64,000 nt of DNA from Lonicera japonica. Taxonomy: Eukaryota > Streptophyta > Magnoliopsida > Dipsacales > Caprifoliaceae. The stretch spans positions 12,440,501-12,504,500 of the forward strand of contig CM038469.1 in NCBI GenBank assembly GCA_021464415.1, written 5' to 3'. A program made the translations under genes and the position numbers. Of the stretch, positions 1 to 12,298 are shown in pieces (position 1 is the stretch's first letter; each line of letters opens with the position of its first letter). The notes beneath the pieces are model-generated. The model was not told the origin of the DNA and ran no database searches. It worked only from the letters and a program-made list of their open reading frames with translations.

Positions 1-46
1 AACATTCCACTACTTAGTTAGTTAGGTAGTTTTCGAAGAACTGAAA

Positions 47-415
47 ATGCAGCTCATAGATGTGGTTACTGTATATCTCTACGGGGATCTTGATTCAAAG
101 ATATATAAGAAAGTGCCTGATGGCCTTACATTACCCAAGTCAAGTGACTCTAAACCACGGAGTGCGTTTGTAATTATGTTCAAACGCTCACTTTACGGAT
201 TAAAATAACCCGGGTGGATGTGGTATACCCGTCTAAGTAACTACTTGATTGGGAAGGGATATAAGAACGATGAATTATGCCCATGCGTATTTATAAAGAA
301 AACAAGTTTTGGATTCGCAATTGTAGCTGTATATGTCGATGATATGAACATAATAGGTACTCTTGATGAAATAAGAGAAACCGAAAGTTACTTGAAATCC
401 AAATTTGAAATATAG
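47..415 (+). pseudogene. copia reverse transcriptase fragment
   Basis: Reading from the ATG at 47 gives copia RT sequence: a VTVYLYGDLD block, then LYGLK, then the catalytic YVDD (as VYVDDMNIIGT) near codon 100. One in-frame stop at 206-208 (TAA where the family has Gln, CAA) interrupts it just after LYGLK, and a second stop follows at 413-415. RT copies the retrotransposon RNA into DNA in virus-like particles. It is a relic: the frame is broken and the integrase and gag parts are not in the window. Confidence 0.85.
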
Positions 416-1096
416 AATCTTGGGAAAGCTCGAATTTTGTTTAGATCTTAATCTAGAATATCGAGCTTGTGGAACACTAATCCACTAGTTTGCGTACGTT
501 CAAAAGATAATCAGACAATTTAACCTGGACAAAACGCATTCTACTAGCACTCCCATGGTCGGTCGAAATTTAGATCAAAGGAAAGATCAATTTCGTACAA
601 AGTAAGATTACGAAAATATGTTGGGAGATGGGAGATGAAACTCTCTATCTAAATGCAATATGCGCATTATTGCACTTAACACAAAATACTCGACTAGACA
701 TAATATTCGCATTAAACTTGTTAGCTAGATTTAGCTCAGCGCCAACGCAGCATAATTGAACACCTAAAAAGAACCATTGGCTTGGGATTGTTCTTTTCCT
801 ACAGAGAGAAAAAGTATATACGACAGCAACATCTAAAGTAAATGATTATGCTAAAATGGCCACCCCCACATTGAAATCCCAAACAAATTCTTGATTGATT
901 TTGTTGGTGTTGGGTATCTCTCTAGCCCACACAAAGCTTTAAGGAGAGTATAGTAAACTTGTTCACCAAGTCTTTTTCCAAGGCCATAATTGAAAAGCAT
1001 GTGAAAAATATATGGGTGCTTAGGCTTTCCTAACTCTCATGATCGAAGTAATGATCAAGGGAATGTGTGAAATATGATGGAATTTTCACACCTACG

Positions 1097-1510
1097 TTGT
1101 ACTCTTTTCCTTAAACTAAGGTTTATTTTTTCCACTGGGTTTTGTTACTTGATAAGGTTTTTAACGAGGCAACGATACATGCATAAGATTTTCAAATTCC
1201 TTGATTAATGTAAATATCAGGGGGAGGTGTAGACTTAAGGGGGAGTCTAATATCCACACGACGTTACGTTATACTCTTTTCCTTAAACCAAGGTTTATTT
1301 TCCCACTGAGTTTTGTTACTTGGTAAGGTTTTTAACGAGGTAACGATACGTGTAAACTCTATTGATTGAAGTAAGGATCAAATGAGAATATAGACCCAAT
1401 GGAGGAAGTCTAACAGGATTGTCATGATATTGTACCCTCTTCCCTTCGATCAAGGTTATTTTTTCCACAGGGTTTTTGTTACTTGACAAGGTTTTAATGA
1501 GGCAACAAGA
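1097..1510 (+). repeat. three spaced copies of an ~80-bp copia 3' repeat
   Basis: Copies lie near 1097-1178, 1268-1350 and 1430-1510. Each has a CTCTTTTCCTT-like start, a CCACTGGGTTTTGTTACTTG block and AAGGTTTTTAACGAGGCAAC at the end. Similar motifs are known just upstream of the 3' LTR in many plant copia elements; their role is not known. Spacing is about 170 and 160 bp. Confidence 0.75.
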
Positions 1511-1548
1511 TGTGTATCACTCTATCTCCGACTAAGCACAAGGGGGAG

Positions 1549-1730
1549 TGTTGAAGGAAATTACGTATAGTGTGCTATAGTCTAGATAGAATGTGTATTA
1601 GGGATTTTGCTGTGTAAATTATGTATCATGGGCCATAATGGGCTTCCTTGTAAATCCTATTTACCATTGTATTTGTACCCTATTTAAAGGGCTTATTTAA
1701 TGAAGGATTGAGTGAGTTATTCCTACAACA
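1549..1730 (+). repeat. short 3' LTR of the copia relic
   Basis: A polypurine tract (AAGGGGGAG) ends at 1548 and is followed by TGTTGAAGG. A stretch of 182 bp ends with CTACAACA, so the ends form the TGTTG/CAACA pair expected of an LTR. A TATTTAAAGG box lies near 1681. The partner 5' LTR is outside the window, so the right border is inferred from the terminal CAACA only. Confidence 0.6.
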
Positions 1731-1829
1731 AAAAATTCATTAAGATCTTTTATTCTCTTTCCAATTCTCCCAATATTATGAAATAAAATAAAAATATTGA
1801 GGATATTGATATTTCCTTCCAATTCCTCC

Positions 1830-3044
1830 TAAGGACGGCAAAAATAACCGCGGGTTCGGGTACCCGCGGGTTTTTACCCGAACGGGTCCATTTCGGGTAG
1901 TAATTTTCGGGTCCGGGTCCGGGGAGGGTAGAGAATAAAATTAGCAGGTCCGGGTATCTAAATACCCATACCCGAAGACCCGCCCTGAAATATATATATA
2001 TATAAATATTTTTTTTATATACACACACACAGATATATATATATATAAACTATTAAAGAATAAACATAAGTTATTACTTATTAGTTTATTAGCCTAGGGT
2101 TTTTTCATTTTACTTTCCTAATTCCACTTTCCACAGCCGCAGCACAGACCCATTACCACTGCGGTCATTCGTAACTCACCGTCTCACCCAAACACCCCCA
2201 GACCCACTCTCCATCTCCGTCTCCGTCTTCGACTCTCTACACAGCACAGCCATCTGCCCGTCTCCCTCTTGGCCTCTCGTCATCTAACTCATCTTCCGAC
2301 AGTCTCCTTCTTGGCCTCTCTACATCGAGTAACTCTCTCTCTCTCTATATATATATATCTATCTATTCATGTTAGGATATGATTTCTTTTTATTTATGTT
2401 ACACTCTTTCAATAATAAATTAGAAAGAAGGAAATCAAGGAATTGGGGTTGATTTCTATCTATCCACGTAATACATCAAGATGACGAGGGCCACGAGGCT
2501 GATGATAATCCATTCTGATTATTGATGCATAAAAACCTCCTGCTTATTCTGAGTTTCTTTTTCCTTTCTTGATATCAATAACATTACATAGGATGGAAAC
2601 AATTGTTGTGGACTTATGTATATTTTTGTTTCTTTCTTGATATCTTTTTCCTACTTATTTTTAATTTTGCATTTTGTTTTGATGAAGTTTGTTGTGGACT
2701 TATGTATATTTTTGTGTTTTGGATTTAGATTTGTTTATTTTGTATACTTTGGATTTCGTAGAAAGTTGATGAAGTTTGGATTTGGTAGAGATTTAAATTT
2801 AGATTTGATGAAGTTTGTTTGAAAAAACAGCATTATTGAATGTTTGTGAAAATGCAATGGCCTTTTTTCAAAAAAAAATAATAATAATAATTTTCGTGGG
2901 TACCCGGACCCGAAACTGTCGGTTCCAGGCACTACCCGAACCGATTTACATGGTTCTGGGGCCGGGGCTGGGGCTGGGGTTGGTCCGCGGTTCCGGGGAT
3001 GGGTAATACCTACCCGGCCCCGACCCGCCCCGTTGCCATCCCTA
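1830..3044. mobile_element. non-autonomous hAT transposon with 8-bp TSD
   Basis: The element is flanked by perfect direct repeats ATTCCTCC (1822-1829 and 3045-3052), the 8-bp duplication typical of hAT. Its ends are imperfect inverted repeats, TAAGGACGGCAA on the left and the complement of TAGGGATGGCAA on the right. Both subterminal regions are rich in CGGGTACCCG-like motifs, while the middle is AT-rich. No transposase frame is seen. The pyrimidine-rich stretch at 2150-2340 looks like a 5' leader, perhaps from the parent element. Confidence 0.88.
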
Positions 3045-3052
3045 ATTCCTCC

Positions 3053-4039
3053 ATTCTCACTCCACTTTCTCTTATAAATCTATCCAAGTAAATAAAATGC
3101 AATCCTAACTTCTTTTCTCCTTTTTTTTTCTTCCCATTCTCTCAATTCAAACGGTGTGTTACTCTTCCTCTAGCACCAGCAAAAATGACGAAGAAATGAA
3201 CGATTTAAAACCATATTATTCGGTGAATCAAAGGGACAAACAGTAGATCTTGTTCTCCTTCTTCTCAATTTGGTAAGTCTTTTAATTTTTTTCATAAATC
3301 TCTACAATTTACATATATATATATACACAAGTATGTGTAAATCTATATTATGTAAAGCACTGTCGAATTGTGTAAATCTATATACATGCGAGTCTGATTT
3401 ATTTTTTCTCATAAATCTCCATCCCACCATCTCTTTCTTTGTCTCTCTCTATACATAAAGATAGATGTGGCTATATATGTATATATCTCTATTGTTACAA
3501 GAAACCTAGAAATTTGAACATTCTTTACAAGAACCTTGGGAATTTGAAAAATGGATTATCAATCAAACGATTTATTTATTTGGGTCTGGCAATTTTAAAA
3601 AGAAGATGGGATTTTAGTTGTCTTTGATAAAAGAACAGTGTGAATGTGAAGTAAGATGGGTATCTTCTGTTTCTTTTTCTTATTTTATTTAAGAGAAGTA
3701 AAATGGCCCAATTGTTGATTTTGTCATGTGATTTGGTGCTAATAATAAAACACCCAAATACAGATTTATATATCCCATTATGAAATTTCAATCTTTTGGT
3801 GCTAATAATAAAACACTCAAAATAATGTCTCTATGATTGACCACTACCCTCTCTCTTTATCCATATCTCTAGCTTTTGGGTGATATTTTTTTTTTAAGAG
3901 AAGTACAATACCATTTTTGGTCTTTTAAAAAGATAAAATATATAAAAATAAATATTGGGTGCTTTATACCCAAACTATTTTTTTTTTTTGGTATTATTGC
4001 TTTGAATATTAAAGAAAAAGGTTTTTCAAATTTCAAGCA
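3053..4039. other. gene-free AT-rich stretch
   Basis: Pyrimidine-rich at 3110-3170, then AT-rich with short (TA)n. A 20-bp string (TTTTGGTGCTAATAATAAAA) occurs twice in close succession (about 3731 and 3795). No reading frame with recognisable content. Confidence 0.5.
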
Positions 4040-4345
4040 AGATAGGAAAAATGATTGGTGTATAACAAGTTGTGTTCATTGGACAAAAGAAATGGACGAC
4101 AAATTGATTAGTGCATTTATCGATAATACAAATTTTGTATCTAGAAATGGATTATCGTTTGCTTTAGTTGGTGCTTGTATTGAGATCATAAATTAGAATT
4201 TTCAAGTGGAGGTAGTTGAACGTGATGTTAGAGCGTGCTTTAGAACTCTGATAAGTTAATATAAACTTGTGATAGAAATCTGATGGGTTTCGCTGGGATA
4301 ACATAGAAAAAATGGTAATTGCGGATGAAGCGGTGCGGTAACTTT
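4040..4345 (+). pseudogene. Myb/SANT-like domain fragment (Harbinger-associated type)
   Basis: The translation contains WTKEMDDKLISAFID, then after a stop and frame changes GFRWDNIEKMVIADEAV. These two blocks match, in order, the start (W-T-x-E-M-D) and the later GF-x-WD-x-x-x-KMV-x-AD part of the plant Myb/SANT-like domain. That domain occurs in PIF/Harbinger companion proteins and in host genes derived from them. The stop at about 4194 and the TAA at about 4337 break the frame. No terminal repeats were found, so it may be a lone domain relic. Confidence 0.55.
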
Positions 4346-5257
4346 ATTTGCAGATAATTAAAAAAACAACGTCTTACCTTATAATACAAATTAAAAAAAT
4401 TATCATGTTAGTAAATATTTCTATATTGCTATACTTTTTTTTTATTTTTTTGCAGCAACTTCCATATGGACGTGAGATAAAAGACAAAAAGTTGCTAGCT
4501 ACATTCTGAGAAATTAGAAATCTATTTCAGAGCAATGGAGAATTAAAATATCTTTATTATTATTATGTAATATGTATCCATATCGACTATTTTATTGCGA
4601 AAACATTTGCCTTAATGTATCATAAGTCGACTAACAAATATCACAACTATTTTATGTTGTTAAACTTAGAGGACGTATTTATTTATCAACGTTATATATT
4701 ATATTTCTTATTATTATAGTTTTTATGCTCCCAAATTATGGTTAATTTAGAATATAAAAAAAAATTACCTTTTTTTCATATATAAAAAAAATTATTTTTA
4801 ACATATCTCAAATTCCATATAGAAAATGTACAAGTTCCATGAAAAATAATAGCTATCAAACAACAAAAGTAGGAAAAAGTTACAATTTTTATGAAAAATA
4901 ATAGCGCTATTAAACACCAAATATGGAAAAGTACAATATTTTTTTAGTTAAAAAATTAAGCCAATCAAACACATTTAATAAACATTTTTTGTACAGCTCA
5001 GAACTTATTTTCTTTCTTTGCAAATTGCATACTTGCAATCAAACGCACCCGAGTGCTTCCCTGCAATAAAGGAGTCGATCACCTTGTCCATAAGAAATTG
5101 AACCCAATACTTGTATGCCATGATTTGTTGTTCGGATATATTATTTTCTTTCCATGCAATTTTTATACTTGTAATCAAACGCATCCTAATTTTTAAAGAA
5201 TAATCAGAGTATTTTCATTGTTAAGGGCTATGGTGAAAGATAATAAGAAACTTATTG
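4346..5257. other. gene-free AT-rich stretch
   Basis: Homopolymer A and T runs with no convincing frame. Two related strings ending AATCAAACGCA(C/T)C lie near 5036 and 5175, possibly traces of a small inverted-repeat element. A weak LPYGREIKDKKLL-like reading near 4460 may extend the Myb/SANT relic, but this is uncertain. Confidence 0.4.
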
Positions 5258-5614
5258 GGGTAATTAGCAAAAATGACTCCTTGAAACTTGACACAATTCT
5301 CTCGCTCATCCCTAAAGCTTAATTTTCGGTTGAAACATTCTTAAAGTTTTTAATTTGCCCATCGGTCGTCCAAAACTGAATGTCTCCTTAAAAACTTGGA
5401 CGGAAAGCACATGTGGTCGGACGAGCGAGAAACAAATTTCAAACTTCAAGGTTTATTCTTAGAGATTTTCCGTCTAAGTTTTTAATGGGGCATTCACTTT
5501 TGGACAAGTGAAGGACAAATTAAAAATTATAAAAACATTTCAATCAAAAATTAAACTTTAAAATCGAGCAAAAAAATTGTGTCAAATTTCAAGAGTCATT
5601 TTTACTAGTTACCC
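5258..5614. mobile_element. foldback MITE with ~40-bp TIRs, probably Mutator-like
   Basis: The left end starts GGGTAATTAGCAAAAATGAC and the right end is the near-perfect complement (GGGTAACTAGTAAAAATGAC read on the other strand). Matching continues through a CTTGAAACTTGACACAATT-like block for about 40 bp. Further inverted similarity inside (CTTAATTTTCGGTTGAAACAT against its complement near 5540) makes most of the 357 bp a hairpin. I saw no clear target duplication, so the superfamily is a guess. Confidence 0.65.
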
Positions 5615-7460
5615 AAGCTACGGAGTTATGATAAAATGCGAATTTCTTGTACAAAGTTTACAACACGCAAAAACATAAAGAAGGTGCACATTGTTGATGT
5701 CTACCTATGACCTTGCTTTTGATATTACCCAACACTAATGCAGTCATTTTTGACTTTCATGTCTACGGACACAACAAAGTCATCTTCCCTATCATGTGGA
5801 CATAATAATCATTTAATTTAGAAGTATCCAATTCAATCTCATACCTAGTGGTATATCAAGAAATGAAAAAAATTATGTACAGTTTTCATTACAATTTTGG
5901 GCGGCTATAAACACTCACAAAATAACCATTGCGACATTATAAAGGGCATTTTACGACATTTGTGACACTTTTGCAATGTTTGTGTATGTTCTTTTGATTC
6001 ACTATTTAATTATACTATAACTTGCTTGCCTACCTTACTATCTGTGAATGTGATCTGAAGCAATTAGCGTGTTAAATTATTGTACATCATATTTTACGTA
6101 CAATATGTTAGCAGAAGCCACATATGCTTTGACGGTATTAGGCTAATAGCACTAACCATCTTTTTATATTGTTTAACTTTTTCTTTATGTATTTAGCACA
6201 AGTCAAATCTAAGTTGAATTACAACACTACAAGAGCAAGAATACAATTTGTGAAGATAATATACTTCATGAATTATAATCTAATAGGATTTTAAAATTAG
6301 CCTCCAACACCTCCCCCACATGCATATTGGTGGTATGTGCAAAGTGCTTATAACTTAATCTCCACTATTATAACTGCACAAAATTTCAGCTATTAAAATA
6401 TATAATATACCCATGTTGCTAATTTCATATTCACTGTATACCTAAATTCCCCACTAAATTGTAAATTATATATATATATATATATATATTACTTTTGTAA
6501 CCTTTTGATTTATAACACTTGATGAAAAGTATGCATGCTTTCAAATTCCACACTAAAGACTTATCTGAACGTGTGAAGCATCTAGACCATAACGAGGTGA
6601 CAACACTCACTAAAAATCAGTGCTTGTGTAGATTAATTAGTAGATTAAATGTCAACATAATTTTGACTTAACACTCATTCCACGTTTGAAAACATGATAT
6701 TCTCTAGAAGGTTATGTTTTGCTTTTTATTTGGGCCGATCTTAAGTATGTGCAGAGTGGACAATTACACAGTACTTTTGTTCAATAGGTGATATATAATA
6801 TGTCCAAGAAAGATTATAGAGATTTATTTCTTTAGTAACTATAAAGAATGAAAGAGGGCAGCTGAATAAGAAAAAAAAAAGATAATTTTTTTTTACTCTG
6901 TTTGATAACAACATGGAAAATGAAAATAATAACAACTAATTTAATTGAAAACTTGGAAAACAAGTTGAGGAATGTGGAGAAATGCTTTCCATCTATTACT
7001 TAATTTTGTGAGTATATGTACTCCATCCTCCCTTATGTTCTGTGATAAAATTTTCTTCACCAAAGAAATTTTTTCCATGGAAGAAACCAAAACGTGAGAG
7101 TTAATTGCACCATATTCCTTAACTTCTTTTCCAACTTTTCACAAAAATATATTTGTTCCTACTATTTTCATCTTGTTATCAAACGTAGATTTAATATTTC
7201 TTCGAGTGAGTAGCAAAAGGGATCGACTTCTAATTTTGCACAAAATCCTGTATATCTCAAGACTGGCACTGTGTCTAATCAATAATTTGATATCCCCATG
7301 CTCCCAAAATGTTGAGGCTGACTAGTTTCATCACCTATTAACAAGTTGTGGAACTTTGCCCAACTCATTTGAGAGGGACATCTTTAGTGGCATTGCCACT
7401 CTCTAGTAGAACTTTAGAAAAATTTGACACTTTCATCTCCTTTTAATTCTGCCCTACTAC
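5615..7460. other. intergenic region upstream of the peroxidase
   Basis: AT-rich, no gene recognised. It holds a (TA)n run at about 6468-6489. The last few hundred bases form the likely upstream control region of the peroxidase, but I could not assign specific control motifs. Confidence 0.5.
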
Positions 7461-7468
7461 TATAAATA
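7461..7468 (+). promoter_or_regulatory. TATA box of the peroxidase gene
   Basis: TATAAATA lies 86 bp upstream of the chosen start codon at 7547, leaving room for a 5' leader of about 50 bases. It is the best core-promoter match in the region and is correctly oriented. Confidence 0.7.
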
Positions 7469-7546
7469 GCCATCAATAGTTATTACTTTGTCACCCTATA
7501 CAACTCTTGAGAAAATTTTGATATGTATGTTTGTGACATTCAAAAT

Positions 7547-9656
<2,110 letters not shown>

Positions 9657-10220
9657 AACTAATCACTCAAGTGTTGTAAAATTAGAAAGGGCTTTGGTGT
9701 GGAACGTAGGTATGTAATGAATCTCATTCTCAAATAATGTAATCTTTAGGTATTTTGGAGCTTTGTAAGGTTACAATGTAACTTTTATAAAGGGCCGGGT
9801 TCAACTTACGTCTGGTGTATACATCTGGTGTATGAGCTTTGTAACGTTTCGGTGTAACTTTTATATAGGACCAAGTTCGACTTACATCTAGTGCAAGATT
9901 AAAGAGTTTTACACCTGTTAGTAACTTTCACTGACACGCAGACTTTGTCAGTCCAACTGTTGCATAAAATAATAATTATATACCTTGTCAATAATACTCA
10001 CCAATGTGAGTATCTGCATTTACTGAACCACTGATTATATGAAAATTACGACAATGGGATAGTAATTAAACACTTGAACCAAATTGCTAGTTGAAGAACA
10101 TTGCTAAACATGAGCACTTAACCCAAACAAACACTTTATTCCAGACACTTACGTATAAAAAAAGTTCTTATTTGAACCAAAACGGTTGGTTTCTTCTTCT
10201 TAACAATCCTTTTATTGTTA
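9657..10220. other. peroxidase 3' region and spacer
   Basis: The stretch includes the likely 3' UTR with AATAATGTAAT near 9735 and the tandem repeat listed separately. No further gene lies before the WEB-like pseudogene. Confidence 0.5.
9758..9893 (+). repeat. two-copy tandem repeat 3' of the peroxidase
   Basis: Copies 9758-9817 and 9834-9893 both run from GAGCTTTGTAA through GTAACTTTTATA and end in a CTTAC(G/A)TCT(G/A)GTG block. They differ at about ten sites. They lie within or just past the 3' UTR, so poly(A) site choice could fall in either copy. Confidence 0.75.
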
Positions 10221-11037
10221 TTACCCTTTGATCGTTTCAACTGTTGCCCGCGGGTACCTTTGATTGGCCTCTGGCATCAATTTTTCTCGAGTATTAGGTG
10301 AAAAAGCGCATCTGATCTTTAGATCTTCTTCCTCCTCTCTTCCAATATCTCCAGGGCCAGTAATTTTCTCTTCCATTTTCTTTTTCCTTGATCTTTTCTC
10401 TGAATACGTGTCTCTCAATTTCCTCAAAGCCAAGTCTCGGCTTTCCTCTGCTGCAGGTCTTTGTTCCATAGCCACAGAGATTCGCCATTCTGCCAACAAA
10501 GTCTCTTCTTGAGCCTTTCTAGCTAAAGCACTATACTCATCTCTATCTAATTGGACCGTTGTATTATCCATTTGTGAACAGTTTATGTACCGAATTGCTT
10601 CATCAGCCGATGCACCAAAAGCCTCCAATTCTAATCGGACGGCTTTAAGCCTCAGTTTCAAAGTCTGCAGCCTTTGCTTCCTCAGCTTGAGCACTCGTTT
10701 CAATTTTGATCTTTCACGACGCTCTTCATTCATCTCAATCTTGACCACTTCTACCTCCTCACGCGTCTCATCTAAAGCACGTGTTGTTTCATTCATCACT
10801 ACGCTGACATTGAGTCCCTCCTCCTTTTTCTTGATTGTCGTGTTAAGGCTATTGAGTTGAGATTCGAGCTCTGAAATGACATTATCAGACGCAGTTGAGT
10901 TGTTTTTTGCACATTCAAAGTCTATTTTAAGCCTTTCGAGCTGTTCAATGAGAGGTCTCGAGCTTAACCACCAAACGGATGGCGTTTTCTTTGGCTTGCT
11001 TGATTTCTTCGTTGGTTTTATTTAGTTCTTCCATCAT
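10221..11037 (-). pseudogene. WEB/PMI2-family-like coiled-coil gene with a frameshift
   Basis: The main frame (10221 to about 10985) is a charged coiled coil: PLIEQLERLK at its start, then long E/K/R-rich heptads, then a block LDRDEYSALARKAQEETLLA. That block resembles the Ser/Ala-x-Lys-Ala-rich segment of plant WEB proteins (DUF827), coiled-coil factors in light-driven chloroplast movement. The natural-looking start at 11037 (MMEELNKTNEEI) is in another frame and meets a stop after about 30 codons. One indel near 10975-10995 is needed to join the two parts. At about 270 aa the product is shorter than most family members. A sister fragment at 29335-29430 has the same start. It could be a pseudogene, or the start may lie elsewhere; family assignment is moderate. 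Confidence 0.5.
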
Positions 11038-12298
11038 TGCTGCTAGCTAATGTGTTGCTAGAACTTTCTTGTGATTCTGTTGTTTTGTAATGAAAAATTG
11101 CTCTGTTCTTGTTTCACTACAGGATTTCATTTGCTTTTGCAAAAAAAGGGGGTTTTCGGGGATGCTTGTTTTGGGTTTTTGGAGTAAGTTTTGTTAGTTC
11201 CGTTGCCTATTTATCTTGTTTTGTCTCAATGGCCATTTTCTTTTAAGGGTTTGTTGGCTGTCCCTTTGGTCTTTAGTTAAATGTAAAAGCGCCAATATTG
11301 ATAGTGACTTCAAGTTGTATTTAAACTTCAGCTGTGTTGGATTACATGTATATGTGCAGAAATATTTGGTTCGCAAGGAAAAATGTAAGACAATGTGTTT
11401 GGTTAGTATCGTAAATGAAAAGAATATGATTTACTTTTACATTGTTTTTTGTTTTGATACTAACCAAATGTACACCAGAAAGTAGTGTAGATGATTTCGT
11501 ACTGTCTAATACCAAGCAAACACACACAGTTATATTATATTAAATTTTCAACAAATCAAACACAACCTTAAATCATTTTTATTTTTTTTAACTTTGTTCT
11601 CCTCAATGTGGGGTTAAGGCCGGCTTTATCTGTTTGTTTTTAAATCCAAGTTCTGCAGTTGGACTAAATTCCAGCAATAAGGCAACATTCAAATAATCCA
11701 CCTCTCTAATTGATGAATCACAATATTTAATTACCTGATTGTATTATTGAAATAGTAATTTTTCTTGTCGGTTGACCATGTAAACCGGGCCTTAAAAAAA
11801 TTCTGATAAAAAAATTTGATGTCATTGAGCCTGCTACTAGGCTGGGTTGATTGCTTAGCCTGCATTTGGCGTGTGAAGAAAGACATTAATTTTATAAATA
11901 AATTATATGATCCAATTTATCTGATCAACTTCTATAAACTAGCTAGTGTGACAAATACGTATTAGTTGAAATATAGCCGTAATTTAACTTTTTGCATTAG
12001 TCTCTTTTATAAACTCGGCTATGTTTTCTAATTCCACTGCCTTCATTAATTCATGAAGTCCTCAAATTGCAAAATTATAGTGACATCCTTCAAATTAGGT
12101 TGAGCAAAAAGCTTAAACGAACACGATACCATAATCAACAAAGATAATTATCAAAATTATCACTACGTTTGATGGGTAAAAAATATTGCGAACAAATTTA
12201 TTTCACATAATCACAAAGAAAGTACAAAAAATAAAAATAAATGGATTGAGATATATTGAACTCAATTACAGGGTTCATCATCATGTCAAATCTAATTT
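11038..12298. other. spacer between WEB-like gene and patatin A
   Basis: It is collinear with 29431-30655 beside patatin B, and its last 300 bases also match 41802-42011 beside patatin C. No gene is seen apart from the MITE at 11386-11570. Conservation between units reflects duplication, not necessarily function. Confidence 0.6.
11386..11570. mobile_element. small MITE shared by units A and B
   Basis: Its ends are inverted repeats, TAAGACAATGTGTTTGG and the complement of TAAGGTTGTGTTTGATTTG. An inner inverted pair (TTTGGTTAGTATC / GATACTAACCAAA) is also present. The same element lies at 29775-29960, so it predates that duplication. Confidence 0.6.

Larger units (their letters stand above)
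1..1730 (+). mobile_element. 3' part of a decayed Ty1/copia retrotransposon
   Basis: Reverse transcriptase and RNase H remnants are followed by three copies of a roughly 80-bp repeat, a purine tract and a short LTR. This is the copia 3' order. The 5' part lies outside the window. Stops and frameshifts break the coding part, so the copy cannot move by itself. The family is seen from the YVDD motif and an RNase H-like stretch near 640-800 (LLARFSSAPTQ). Confidence 0.85.

Noticed and set aside
3876..4039. Upstream part of the Myb/SANT frame as genuine N-terminus
   Set aside because: The residues before the WTKEMD block are translation of T- and A-rich DNA and do not resemble the family.
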